A stretch of DNA of 18,919 nt from an uncultured Devosia sp. GTDB taxonomy: Bacteria > Pseudomonadota > Alphaproteobacteria > Rhizobiales > Devosiaceae. The stretch is from assembly GCA_946480655.1 (NCBI GenBank), contig CAMLKN010000014.1:1-18919 (forward strand). Direction: 5' to 3'. The position numbers and the translations under genes are program-made. Below the pieces are notes generated by a model. The model ran no database searches, had not been told where the DNA came from, and saw only the letters and a list, made by a program, of their open reading frames with translations. This document shows, one piece after another, positions 5,389 through 12,876 of the stretch. Each line of letters opens with the position of its first letter. The first letter of the stretch is position 1.

Positions 5389-7296
5389 ATGACTGCCAGG
5401 AATTGGGTCGCGACGTTGTCGTTCGCGGCATTGTCGACAACGGCTATGACGGTGTCGGCTTGGGCCTTTCAGGAAGCACCCATGCTGACTGAAATGGTTG
5501 AGGCCGGTGAATTGCCACCGGTGGATGAGCGGTTGCCTGCCAACCCCACCGTGGTCCAGGCTCTCAGCGTGGGCGAATATGGCGGAACCTGGCGCCGCGC
5601 CTTCAACGGTCCTGGCGATCGTTGGGGTCCCACCAAACTCATGGAAGAACGCGTGCTGAAATGGACCGCCGATGCCGACGGCGGCGCGGTCCTCACGCCG
5701 GGCTACATCGAATCCTATGAAGTCAACGAGAACTCGACCGAGTTCACTTTCACGCTGCTCGACGGCCTGAAGTGGTCGGACGGGATCCCGGTCACCACCG
5801 AGGATGTGAAGTTCTGGTACGAAGACATCTTCCTCAATCCCGAGGTGACGCCCAATATCGACGCGACCTTCGCACCGGGTGGCAAGCCCCTCGAAATCGA
5901 GATCGTGGACGAGCGCACCTTCAAGGTGAAGTTCGGTCAGCCCTACGTCTACTTCCTGCAGATCCTGGCCAAGGACTCGACCGGCGAGCCCAGCCTGGAT
6001 CGTCCCAGCTTCCTGTTCCCAAAACACTACCTGAGCCAGTTCAACAACAAGTATGCATCCGAGGAAGAGCTGGCCGCCGCCGCCGCCAAGTTCAACGTTG
6101 CCGGCTGGAAGGATCTTTGGGGTTCCAAGGGTGCCGCGACGGCCTGGTGGCTCAACCCCGAGCTCCCGGTGATCACCGCATGGAAGATCGAGACTCCGCC
6201 ACCGGCTGACACCGTGGTGATGGTACGCAACCCCTACTACTACGCAGTGGATCAGGAGGGGAACCAGCTCCCCTATATCGACCGCATCGAGCACCGCCTG
6301 TTCCAGGATCCCGAAACGCTCAACCTGATGGTCGCGCAGGGCGAACTGGACATGCAGGATCGTCACATCAGCCTGGCCAACTACACGTTCTACAAGGAGA
6401 ACGAGGAACGCGGGGGCTACAACATCGTCACCTGGAAGGACTCCAATATCTGGTCCCTGGTCCCCAATATGACCACCAAGGACGAAGTGCTGAAGTCCCT
6501 CTTCGAGAACCCGGATGTGCGTCAGGCGATGTCAGTCGCTATCGACCGCGAACTGATTATTGAACTGACCCAGTCCGGTCTGTCCAAGCCTGTTCAGGCC
6601 GCTCCCGTCTCCGGTTCGCAGTACTACGATCCCGATCTGGCAGAGCATTGGGCCGAATATGATCCGGACCTCGCCAACGAACTGCTTGATGCGGCCGGCC
6701 TGACGGAACGCGATGCCGATGGCTTCCGGCTCCGCCCCGACGGTCAGCGCTTCAGCATCGTGGTCGAGGCCAGCGGCCCCGAATATGCCAAGACGTTGGA
6801 ACTGTTGGCCGAGAACTTTGCCGAAGTGGGCATTGAGCTGCTGGCCCGCGTCATTGACCGTACGCAGTGGGACAATAACCGCGCCAACAACGACTTCCAG
6901 ATGCAGTGGATGCCCTACGACCGTATGACCTATATCCCGGCCGATCCGCGTCGTCTGATGGGTTCGGACAGCTTCGGCAATGAGTACTACAAGTGGTACT
7001 CGACTGATGGCGCATCCGGCATCGAACCGAGCGAAGACAATGACCTGCGGGACATTTTCGACCTCTGGGATCAGGCATCGCAGGCATCGACTGTCGAGGA
7101 AGCCGACGGTTATGTTCAGCAGATGGCCGAAATCTTCGTGGAAGCTGGCTGGGTGATCGGGGTTTACGGCGAAGGTCCGGTGGTCAACGTCGTCTCCACC
7201 AAGATGCAGAACGTTCAGCCTGATCTGGTGCAGGACGACATCTTCCGCGGCGTCGGCCTTGCTCGTACCCAGCAGTTCTGGCTCGACCAGGAGTAA
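5389..7296 (+). CDS. ABC transporter periplasmic substrate-binding protein (family 5, large oligosaccharide/peptide type)
   Basis: 635 residues. Residues 1-26 are a Sec signal peptide with a likely cut after AWA. The mature protein begins FQEAPMLTEMVEAGELPPVD and continues with LPANPTVV and YGGTWRRAF, a start typical of a long-chain subgroup of family 5 (SBP_bac_5, DppA/OppA-like) binding proteins of 600-680 residues. Members of this subgroup include importers of plant or microbial oligosaccharides, such as the rhizobial alpha-galactoside system AgpA, as well as peptides. The core motif LKWSDGIPVTTEDVKFWYED matches the family signature. It is the first gene of the transport operon and is followed by two hairpins, which may make it more abundant than the membrane parts, as is usual. 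With GH38 and other sugar-type genes downstream, a glycoside ligand is more likely than a peptide. Confidence 0.9.
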   Translation: MTARNWVATLSFAALSTTAMTVSAWAFQEAPMLTEMVEAGELPPVDERLPANPTVVQALSVGEYGGTWRRAFNGPGDRWGPTKLMEERVLKWTADADGGAVLTPGYIESYEVNENSTEFTFTLLDGLKWSDGIPVTTEDVKFWYEDIFLNPEVTPNIDATFAPGGKPLEIEIVDERTFKVKFGQPYVYFLQILAKDSTGEPSLDRPSFLFPKHYLSQFNNKYASEEELAAAAAKFNVAGWKDLWGSKGAATAWWLNPELPVITAWKIETPPPADTVVMVRNPYYYAVDQEGNQLPYIDRIEHRLFQDPETLNLMVAQGELDMQDRHISLANYTFYKENEERGGYNIVTWKDSNIWSLVPNMTTKDEVLKSLFENPDVRQAMSVAIDRELIIELTQSGLSKPVQAAPVSGSQYYDPDLAEHWAEYDPDLANELLDAAGLTERDADGFRLRPDGQRFSIVVEASGPEYAKTLELLAENFAEVGIELLARVIDRTQWDNNRANNDFQMQWMPYDRMTYIPADPRRLMGSDSFGNEYYKWYSTDGASGIEPSEDNDLRDIFDLWDQASQASTVEEADGYVQQMAEIFVEAGWVIGVYGEGPVVNVVSTKMQNVQPDLVQDDIFRGVGLARTQQFWLDQE

Positions 7297-7308
7297 TTCA
7301 GACCGAAA

Positions 7309-7333
7309 CCCCCGGGGCATCCGTCTCCGGGGG
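7309..7333 (+). terminator. Hairpin 1 between binding protein and permease
   Basis: CCCCCGG (7309-7315) pairs with CCGGGGG (7327-7333), 11-base loop, starting 12 bases after the binding-protein stop. No T-run follows, so partial termination or protection of the upstream mRNA from 3' exonucleases is more likely than full termination. Confidence 0.5.
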
Positions 7334-7348
7334 ACCTAAGTAACCGGC

Positions 7349-7375
7349 GCCGGCCTGATGTCCTGTCAGGCCGGC
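7349..7375 (+). terminator. Hairpin 2 between binding protein and permease
   Basis: GCCGGCCTGA (7349-7358) and TCAGGCCGGC (7366-7375) form a perfect 10-bp, GC-rich stem with a 7-base loop. No T-run. Together with hairpin 1 it fills most of the 106-base gap before the first permease, a layout common after highly expressed binding-protein genes. Confidence 0.6.
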
Positions 7376-7402
7376 TAGGCCGGAGGGAAGAGGACCGGCA
7401 GC

Positions 7403-8389
7403 ATGGTTGCCTTCATTCTGCGACGCGCGCTTCTGGCGATCCCGACGCTGATCTTCATTTCGTTCATCGCCTTCATCATCATCCAGTTGCCGCCTGGCGA
7501 CTATGTGACTGCCTATGTCGCCGAACTGCGTCGCATCGGTGACTACGTTTCCCCAGCCCAGGAAGCGGCAATGCGCGAACAGCTGGGGCTTAACGACCCC
7601 ATCCTCATTCAGTACTGGCGATGGATTACCGCCATCGTGTTCCGCGGCGATTTCGGCTACTCGCTGGATTGGAATGCCCCCGTTTCGACTTTGATCTGGG
7701 ACCGGCTGGGCCTCACCCTCGCCATTTCCAGCGTCAGCCTCGTTATCACCTGGCTGATTGCCATCCCTGTCGGCGTCTATTCCGCCACGCGGCAATATTC
7801 CGTTCTCGACTACGTATTCACCGTCTTCGGCTTCCTCGGCAAGGGCACCCCGGATTTCCTCTTGGCGCTGGTGCTGATGTGGATCAGCTTCGTGTACCTT
7901 CAGCTAGATGTCGGTGGCCTCTTCTCGCCAGAGTTTCAGAATGCACCCTGGAGCTTGGACAAGCTGGTCAATCTTTTCCAGCACCTCTGGATTCCTCTGG
8001 TCGTTCTGGCCACTGGCGGCGCTGCCGGTCTGATTCGCGTCATGCGCGCCAATATGCTCGACGAACTCGGAAAGCCTTATGTCGAGACCGCCTATGCCCA
8101 GGGCCTTTCCGAAGGCAAGGTTGTCTGGAACTATCCCGTGCGCGTGGCCCTCAACCCCTTTATTTCCACGGTGGGCTGGGCGCTGCCTGCTCTCTTCTCG
8201 GGCGATATCATCACGGCCGTGGTGCTCAACCTGCCGACTACGGGCCCACTGCTCCTGCAAGCTCTCAAGATGCAGGACATGTATCTGGCCGGCAGCTTCA
8301 TCCTCATTCTCAGCGTCTTCACTGTCATAGGTACGCTGATTTCCGACATTCTCCTGGCGTGGTTCGACCCGCGCATCCGATACGCGTGA
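7403..8389 (+). CDS. ABC transporter permease, DppB/OppB type
   Basis: 328 residues with about six membrane segments. The first is IL-x-x-ALLAIPTLIFISFIAF at residues 5-27, the standard DppB start. Residues 51-85 hold the periplasmic loop with LGLNDPILIQYWRWI and GDFGYS, both family marks. The cytoplasmic EAA loop that docks on the ATPases is at about residues 224-252 (YVETAYAQGLSEGKVVWNYP). The C-terminus ends in LLAWFDPRIRYA, the usual DppB ending. Start ATG 7403 is preceded by GAGGA eight bases upstream (7390-7394). It is the first of four closely packed transporter genes and forms the channel with the next permease. Confidence 0.95.
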   Translation: MVAFILRRALLAIPTLIFISFIAFIIIQLPPGDYVTAYVAELRRIGDYVSPAQEAAMREQLGLNDPILIQYWRWITAIVFRGDFGYSLDWNAPVSTLIWDRLGLTLAISSVSLVITWLIAIPVGVYSATRQYSVLDYVFTVFGFLGKGTPDFLLALVLMWISFVYLQLDVGGLFSPEFQNAPWSLDKLVNLFQHLWIPLVVLATGGAAGLIRVMRANMLDELGKPYVETAYAQGLSEGKVVWNYPVRVALNPFISTVGWALPALFSGDIITAVVLNLPTTGPLLLQALKMQDMYLAGSFILILSVFTVIGTLISDILLAWFDPRIRYA

Positions 8390-8399
8390 GGTCCGCCCC

Positions 8400-9533
8400 A
8401 TGACCGACCAAATTCTTCCATCGGCGGAGGCCGCCACGATCGACCGCAAGGAAGATCTCTACACGGCCAAGCCTTGGCAACTGATCTGGCGACGCTTCTC
8501 CAAGCACACTCTAGCCGTGGTCTCGCTCTGGTTTCTGGTACTGCTCGCTCTATGCGCAGTCTTCGCCGAACAGGTGGCTCCCTACGATCCGTTCAAGGTG
8601 TCCCGCCTGCGTACGCTGGCGCCGCCTACCCCAATTCACTTCTTCCACGAAGGTCAGTTCATGGGCCCGTTCGTCTACGGCCTGGCGCGTGAGCGCGACC
8701 TCGAAACTGCTCGGGTCATCTACGAAACCGATACGGAAGCGGTGTTCCCGATCCAGTTCTGGTATTCCGGCGACGAGTACAGCTTCTTCGGCCTCTTTGA
8801 GACTGACATTCACCTGTTCGGCATCGATGATCGTCGCGAACAGATCAATCTCCTCGGTACGGACGACCTGGGGCGCGACGTTTTTTCCCGCCTTGTCCAC
8901 GGCGCCAGGGTAACTTTGTCTGCCGGCCTTGTCGGGGTGGCTTTCGCCTTCGTTCTTGGCCTGACACTAGGTTCGATTTCGGGCTACTTCGGCGGCTGGA
9001 TCGATGGCACGATCCAGCGTCTGATGGAGTTCATTCGTTCCATTCCGACCATTCCGCTATGGATGGGCCTTGCGGCGGCGCTGCCGATCGCCTGGGACCC
9101 CATCTTTGTCTATGTGCTCATCACTCTCATCCTGGCATTGATCGGCTGGACGCATCTTGCCCGCGTGGTACGCGGTCAGTTCTTCGCCATCCGCAATGAG
9201 GACTATGTGATGGCCGCACGGCTGGCCGGCGCATCCGAATACCGGATCATTACCAAGCACATGCTGCCCTCCATGACGTCCTACATCATCGCCGCCCTGA
9301 CCCTGGCGGTGCCGGAAATGATCCTGGGCGAGACCGCGCTGAGCTTCCTCGGTCTGGGACTGCGTCCGCCCGTGGTGAGCTGGGGTGTGCTGCTGCAGGA
9401 TGCGCAGAACCTGCGGTCCATTTCACTGGCGCCTTGGCTGCTTTCACCTGGCGTGGCAGTCGTGCTCACGGTGCTCGCCTTCAATTTCATGGGTGATGGA
9501 CTGCGCGATGCAGCCGATCCGTATGGGCAGTAA
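8400..9533 (+). CDS. ABC transporter permease, DppC/OppC type, with an enlarged periplasmic loop
   Basis: 377 residues, longer than the usual 280-300. The first membrane helix is at about residues 37-57. A long insertion at 60-150 (including ETDTEAVFPIQFWYSGDEYS) precedes the family mark LLGTDDLGRDVFSRL at 151-165. Five further helices follow. The EAA loop is at about 266-290 (NEDYVMAARLAGASEYRIIT). The large loop is seen in DppC-like permeases that pair with 600-plus-residue binding proteins, so the two features fit together. Start ATG 8400 lies ten bases after the previous stop, with GAGG eight bases upstream overlapping that stop. The C-terminus reads MGDGLRDAADPYGQ, close to the common GDGLRDALDP ending. 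Confidence 0.95.
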   Translation: MTDQILPSAEAATIDRKEDLYTAKPWQLIWRRFSKHTLAVVSLWFLVLLALCAVFAEQVAPYDPFKVSRLRTLAPPTPIHFFHEGQFMGPFVYGLARERDLETARVIYETDTEAVFPIQFWYSGDEYSFFGLFETDIHLFGIDDRREQINLLGTDDLGRDVFSRLVHGARVTLSAGLVGVAFAFVLGLTLGSISGYFGGWIDGTIQRLMEFIRSIPTIPLWMGLAAALPIAWDPIFVYVLITLILALIGWTHLARVVRGQFFAIRNEDYVMAARLAGASEYRIITKHMLPSMTSYIIAALTLAVPEMILGETALSFLGLGLRPPVVSWGVLLQDAQNLRSISLAPWLLSPGVAVVLTVLAFNFMGDGLRDAADPYGQ

Positions 9534-9537
9534 GACC

Positions 9538-10572
9538 ATGACCAAGACCAATATGCCGCCCGATCGCCTGATCGAACTCGACAATGTCCATGTTCACTTC
9601 CCCCTGCGCGAGGGGCTGGTCAAGGCTGTCAATGGTGTCTCCTACCACGTCAACAAGGGCGAGGTATTGGGCATCGTCGGGGAGTCCGGGTCGGGAAAGT
9701 CGATCACGGCCCGCGCCATCATGCGGCTACTGCCCAAGCGCGCGGTATCACCGGAGGGCGCCATCCGCTTCCGTCCCACCAGCGAGGAAAGCTACGACCT
9801 GGCCACCCTCGACCGCAACAGCCGCGCCATCCGCCAGGTACGCGGCCGCCACATCGGCATGATCTTCCAGGAACCGATGACGGCTCTCTCGCCGGTTCAT
9901 ACCATCGGTACGCAGATAATGCGGACGGTCCAATTGCATATGGGACTGAGCAGGGCCGCGGCCCGGGCCCGGGCGATAGACCTGCTCGCAAAAGTGCAGA
10001 TGCCCCGGCCGGAACAGTTGGTTGATGCCTTCCCCCATCAACTGTCGGGCGGCATGCGCCAGCGCGCCATGATCGCCCTGGCCATCTCCTGCGAACCCGC
10101 CTTGCTGATTGCCGACGAGCCCACCACGGCGCTCGACGTGACCACGGAAGCGCAGATCCTTGAACTGCTCAAGCACCTTCAGTCCGAACTGGGTATGGCG
10201 ATCATCTTCATCACGCACAACTTCGGCGTGGTCGCCGACATCGCCGATCGCGTTTCGGTCATGTATCTGGGCAAAATAGTCGAGACCGCTTCGGTGGACG
10301 ACATCTTCTACGCACCCAAGCATCCCTATACCCAGGCGCTGCTGCGCTCCATTCCCCGGCTGGGCGTAGATCAGGGCCGTCGCCTGCCCACCATTCCGGG
10401 CATGGTCCCGGACCCCTTCAGCGTGCCGCCGGGCTGCGCCTTCAACCCTCGTTGCAGCCATGCCTTGATCGGCGTCTGCGACAAGCAAGTGCCGCCAGAG
10501 CAGAGGTTCGGCAGCCAGATGGCGCGCTGTCACATCGCCGACCGGTTTGCCCAGGAGCTCGCCCATGCTTGA
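9538..10572 (+). CDS. ABC transporter ATP-binding protein, DppD/OppD type
   Basis: 344 residues. Walker A GESGSGKS at 48-55, Q-loop Q111 (IFQEPM), ABC signature LSGGMRQR at 169-176, Walker B LLIADEP at 189-195 with catalytic E194, and switch His H227. The loop after the switch His reads THNFGVV instead of the common THDLGVV. The C-terminal oligopeptide/dipeptide extension ([14 protein letters not shown] ... [10 protein letters not shown]) runs from about 262 to 315, with cysteines as usual in this family. The start at 9538 lies four bases after the permease stop; an in-frame ATG at 9523 would overlap the permease and adds five residues. The Shine-Dalgarno is poor, so translation is probably coupled. 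It energises import together with the next gene product. Confidence 0.95.
   Translation: MTKTNMPPDRLIELDNVHVHFPLREGLVKAVNGVSYHVNKGEVLGIVGESGSGKSITARAIMRLLPKRAVSPEGAIRFRPTSEESYDLATLDRNSRAIRQVRGRHIGMIFQEPMTALSPVHTIGTQIMRTVQLHMGLSRAAARARAIDLLAKVQMPRPEQLVDAFPHQLSGGMRQRAMIALAISCEPALLIADEPTTALDVTTEAQILELLKHLQSELGMAIIFITHNFGVVADIADRVSVMYLGKIVETASVDDIFYAPKHPYTQALLRSIPRLGVDQGRRLPTIPGMVPDPFSVPPGCAFNPRCSHALIGVCDKQVPPEQRFGSQMARCHIADRFAQELAHA
10553..10557 (+). promoter_or_regulatory. Ribosome binding site that decides the second ATPase start
   Basis: AGGAG, seven bases before ATG 10565. The frame also has a TTG at 10547, which lies upstream of this site and is not supported by it. Confidence 0.65.
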
Positions 10573-11629
10573 TGCAGCAAAGACGGGCCTGGCCCCGACC
10601 GCCATCGACATGCCTGAGGATGTGCTGATCTCGGTCCGCAATCTCAAGAAATACTTCCCCATCCAGGCCGGCTGGCTGAAGAAGACCGTCGGCCAGATCA
10701 AGGCGATCGACGAGGTTTCGCTTGATATCCGCAAGGGCGAGACCTTCGGCCTCGTCGGTGAATCCGGATCGGGCAAGTCGACTGTTGCACGCCTGATGCT
10801 GCGCGCCTACGAACTCACCGACGGCCAGATCCTGTTCCGCAGCGCCGATGGCTCGGTGGTGGACGTGTCCCACCTCACGGACCGCCAGATGCGCAGCATG
10901 CGGCGCGAAATGCAGATGATCTTCCAGGATCCCTATTCGTCGCTCAATCCACGCATGACGCTGCTGGAACTGGTGGGCGAGCCCATGGTCATACATGGGG
11001 TAGGGACCCAGGCCGAAATCCGGGACCGGGTCGCCGAATTGCTGCAGGTCGTGGGTCTGCGACCCGAGTTCATCAATCGCTATCCCCACGCTTTTTCCGG
11101 TGGCCAGCGCCAACGCATTGGCATTGCTCGAGCGCTGGCGCTCAATCCCAGCTTCATTGCTGCCGACGAGGCCGTCTCGGCACTCGACGTTTCAGTGGCG
11201 GCGCAGAACATCAACCTTCTTCAGGACTTGCAGGAGAAATTCGGCCTCACTTATCTGTTCATCACCCACGACCTGGGCATGGTGGAGCATATCGCCGACC
11301 GGGTCGGCGTCATGTATCTGGGCAGGCTGATGGAAACGGCGCCAACCGACAAACTGTTCTCCAAGCCGCTTCACCCCTATACCGAAGCCCTTATGGCTGC
11401 GGTGCCGCAGCCCGACCCGCGTGGCAACAGGACCCGCAAGCGTGTGCCCCTCAAGGGCGAAATCGCAAATGCGGCCAATCCGCCCAAGGGTTGCAGCTTC
11501 CATCCGCGCTGCCCCTATGCGCAGCCGATTTGCGGCACGGAAGTGCCTGAACTGCGAACGGTGGCGGGGGACCGGCAGGTGCGCTGCCACTTTGCCGAGG
11601 AGCTATCGCTGGTGGGCGCCGTCGCATGA
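10565..11629 (+). CDS. ABC transporter ATP-binding protein, DppF/OppF type
   Basis: 354 residues. Walker [10 protein letters not shown] at 65-73, Q-loop Q121 (IFQDPYSSLNPRMT, a DppF hallmark), signature FSGGQRQRIGIARAL at 177-191, Walker B FIAADEA at 197-203 with catalytic E202, and switch His H235 (ITHDLGMV). The residue after the catalytic Glu is Ala instead of the nearly universal Pro, and the following stretch is VSALDVSVAAQN. This is a mild variant that should not abolish ATP hydrolysis. The C-terminal oligo extension (HPYTEALMAAVPQPDP ... PPKGCSFHPRC) is present. The ATG overlaps the previous gene by eight bases. It completes a two-ATPase, two-permease importer. Confidence 0.95.
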   Translation: MLDAAKTGLAPTAIDMPEDVLISVRNLKKYFPIQAGWLKKTVGQIKAIDEVSLDIRKGETFGLVGESGSGKSTVARLMLRAYELTDGQILFRSADGSVVDVSHLTDRQMRSMRREMQMIFQDPYSSLNPRMTLLELVGEPMVIHGVGTQAEIRDRVAELLQVVGLRPEFINRYPHAFSGGQRQRIGIARALALNPSFIAADEAVSALDVSVAAQNINLLQDLQEKFGLTYLFITHDLGMVEHIADRVGVMYLGRLMETAPTDKLFSKPLHPYTEALMAAVPQPDPRGNRTRKRVPLKGEIANAANPPKGCSFHPRCPYAQPICGTEVPELRTVAGDRQVRCHFAEELSLVGAVA

Positions 11630-12852
11630 TCACCAGCGACCAGCTGACCGAGCGGGAACTGGCCGCGCAATTCGCGCCCGTCCTGCTGGTCGACTTGCAC
11701 GAGCCCTATGAGCCGGTGGCCATGGGCTTTACAATCTTCCATGGCCCGGCGCCGTCGCCGTCCTCCAAGTTCATGGTGCAGCCCCATGGCGCGATGGCTG
11801 TCGAGTACGCCATCTACTACGACTGGGATATTGGTCACCTCTACGACCTCGAGCATATCTGGGTCCACGTGAGCGCTGATGGTGCCGTTACGCGCGTCGA
11901 AGCCTCTTCGCATGGCGCTCGCAAGCTCATGGATAGCGGGGCTGGGCTGCCACAGATGTCGGGCACCCATCCTATGGTCTATGTCGAAGCGGGCAAGCAC
12001 GCGCATTGGGCCAATCCCAGTCAAATGCTTGAGAGTGAGCGGCAGAAGCTGGCATATCAATGTGGTCCGCTGGCTGGGGTCGAGGGCGTGCATCTGGGCA
12101 ACCCCTTCGCGGCGCGAGGCGACTATGCTGCCACCGAACACGATCACCGGATCGCGCGACTGAAGATGGTGGGCGACGCCTTCGTCCCCTCACACCTCTA
12201 CCGCCCACTTGCTGAGTCCCCCGCACTGCGCCCCTGGAGCGAAATGGAGGCTTTGATCCCTGATCGGGTGCGCGCCGCCCTTGCATCTGCCGAGGCAGAC
12301 AACCGGCACCTTGCTGCGATCTTCCTTGATTGCGGCGATACACTGGTCGACGAGCGCAGCGAAGTGAAAGCGCCCGGCAGCGAGGTCGTACTGGACGGCG
12401 ATCTCATCCCCGGTGCTCGCGACATGGTTCTGGCGCTCAAGCAAAGGGGGCACCGGCTGGTCCTGGTTGCAGATGGCCCGCGTCAGACCTTCGTCAATCT
12501 CCTGCAGAAACACCAATTGTGGGACCACTTCGACGCGCATGTGATTTCCGAGGATGTTGGTGTCCACAAGCCCGATGCCCGCATGTTCGATGCGGCGCTC
12601 GCCGCCGCAGGTCTCAGCCGGACCGATGCCTGGCGTACCGTCATGGTGGGCAACAATCTGTCGCGAGACATCAAGGGCGCCAACGCATTGGGGATCACCA
12701 GCATCTTCATGGCCTGGTCCGACCTGCGAACTCACAGTCCGGCTGAGGCCGGAGAAGTCCCCGATTTCAAGCTATCCACTCCCGTGGAACTGCCGGCGCT
12801 GCTGGACCAGCTGGAACCCCTGCTGCGTTACCGGGCGCCGGCAATTTTTTGA
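11626..12852 (+). CDS. Two-domain protein: His-rich N-terminal domain of unknown function fused to a HAD hydrolase
   Basis: 408 residues, no signal peptide. Residues 1-200 form a domain I cannot name with confidence. It has conserved-looking clusters D74-L-E76-H77, SSHG 94-97 and GKHAH 123-127, reminiscent of Vps62/DUF946-like proteins, and could bind a metal. Residues 228-400 are a HAD-superfamily hydrolase. Motif I is FLDCGDTLV with nucleophile D235, but Gly at +2 where phosphatases usually have Asp. Motif II reads LVLVADG. K315 is in VGVHKPDARMF. Motif IV is VGNNLSRD at 341-348, with Asn instead of the first Asp. Variants with Gly at +2 occur in active sugar phosphatases, so activity is plausible. 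It overlaps the preceding ATPase gene by ATGA and leads the enzyme section, suggesting a role in processing the imported glycoside. Function is unknown. Confidence 0.8.
   Translation: MITSDQLTERELAAQFAPVLLVDLHEPYEPVAMGFTIFHGPAPSPSSKFMVQPHGAMAVEYAIYYDWDIGHLYDLEHIWVHVSADGAVTRVEASSHGARKLMDSGAGLPQMSGTHPMVYVEAGKHAHWANPSQMLESERQKLAYQCGPLAGVEGVHLGNPFAARGDYAATEHDHRIARLKMVGDAFVPSHLYRPLAESPALRPWSEMEALIPDRVRAALASAEADNRHLAAIFLDCGDTLVDERSEVKAPGSEVVLDGDLIPGARDMVLALKQRGHRLVLVADGPRQTFVNLLQKHQLWDHFDAHVISEDVGVHKPDARMFDAALAAAGLSRTDAWRTVMVGNNLSRDIKGANALGITSIFMAWSDLRTHSPAEAGEVPDFKLSTPVELPALLDQLEPLLRYRAPAIF
12831..12850 (+). terminator. Short hairpin plus six T at the end of the HAD-fusion gene
   Basis: CCGG-GCG-CCGG (12831-12841) followed by CA and TTTTTT (12845-12850) overlaps the last codons and stop. 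The stem is only 4 bp, so it is a weak terminator or a pausing/attenuation point inside the cluster, at one of the few gaps (24 bases) between genes. Confidence 0.3.
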
Positions 12853-12876
12853 TCAGGCCATTTTTACAAGACCATC

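Noticed and set aside
4097..6366. Two long adjoining minus-strand ORFs (355 and 401 codons)
   Set aside because: Both are shadows of the LacI and binding-protein genes, and they cross the regulatory gap without start signals.
7072..7092. Tandem CAGGCATCG repeat
   Set aside because: Lies in the binding-protein coding region and simply encodes QAS twice; no sign of a functional repeat.
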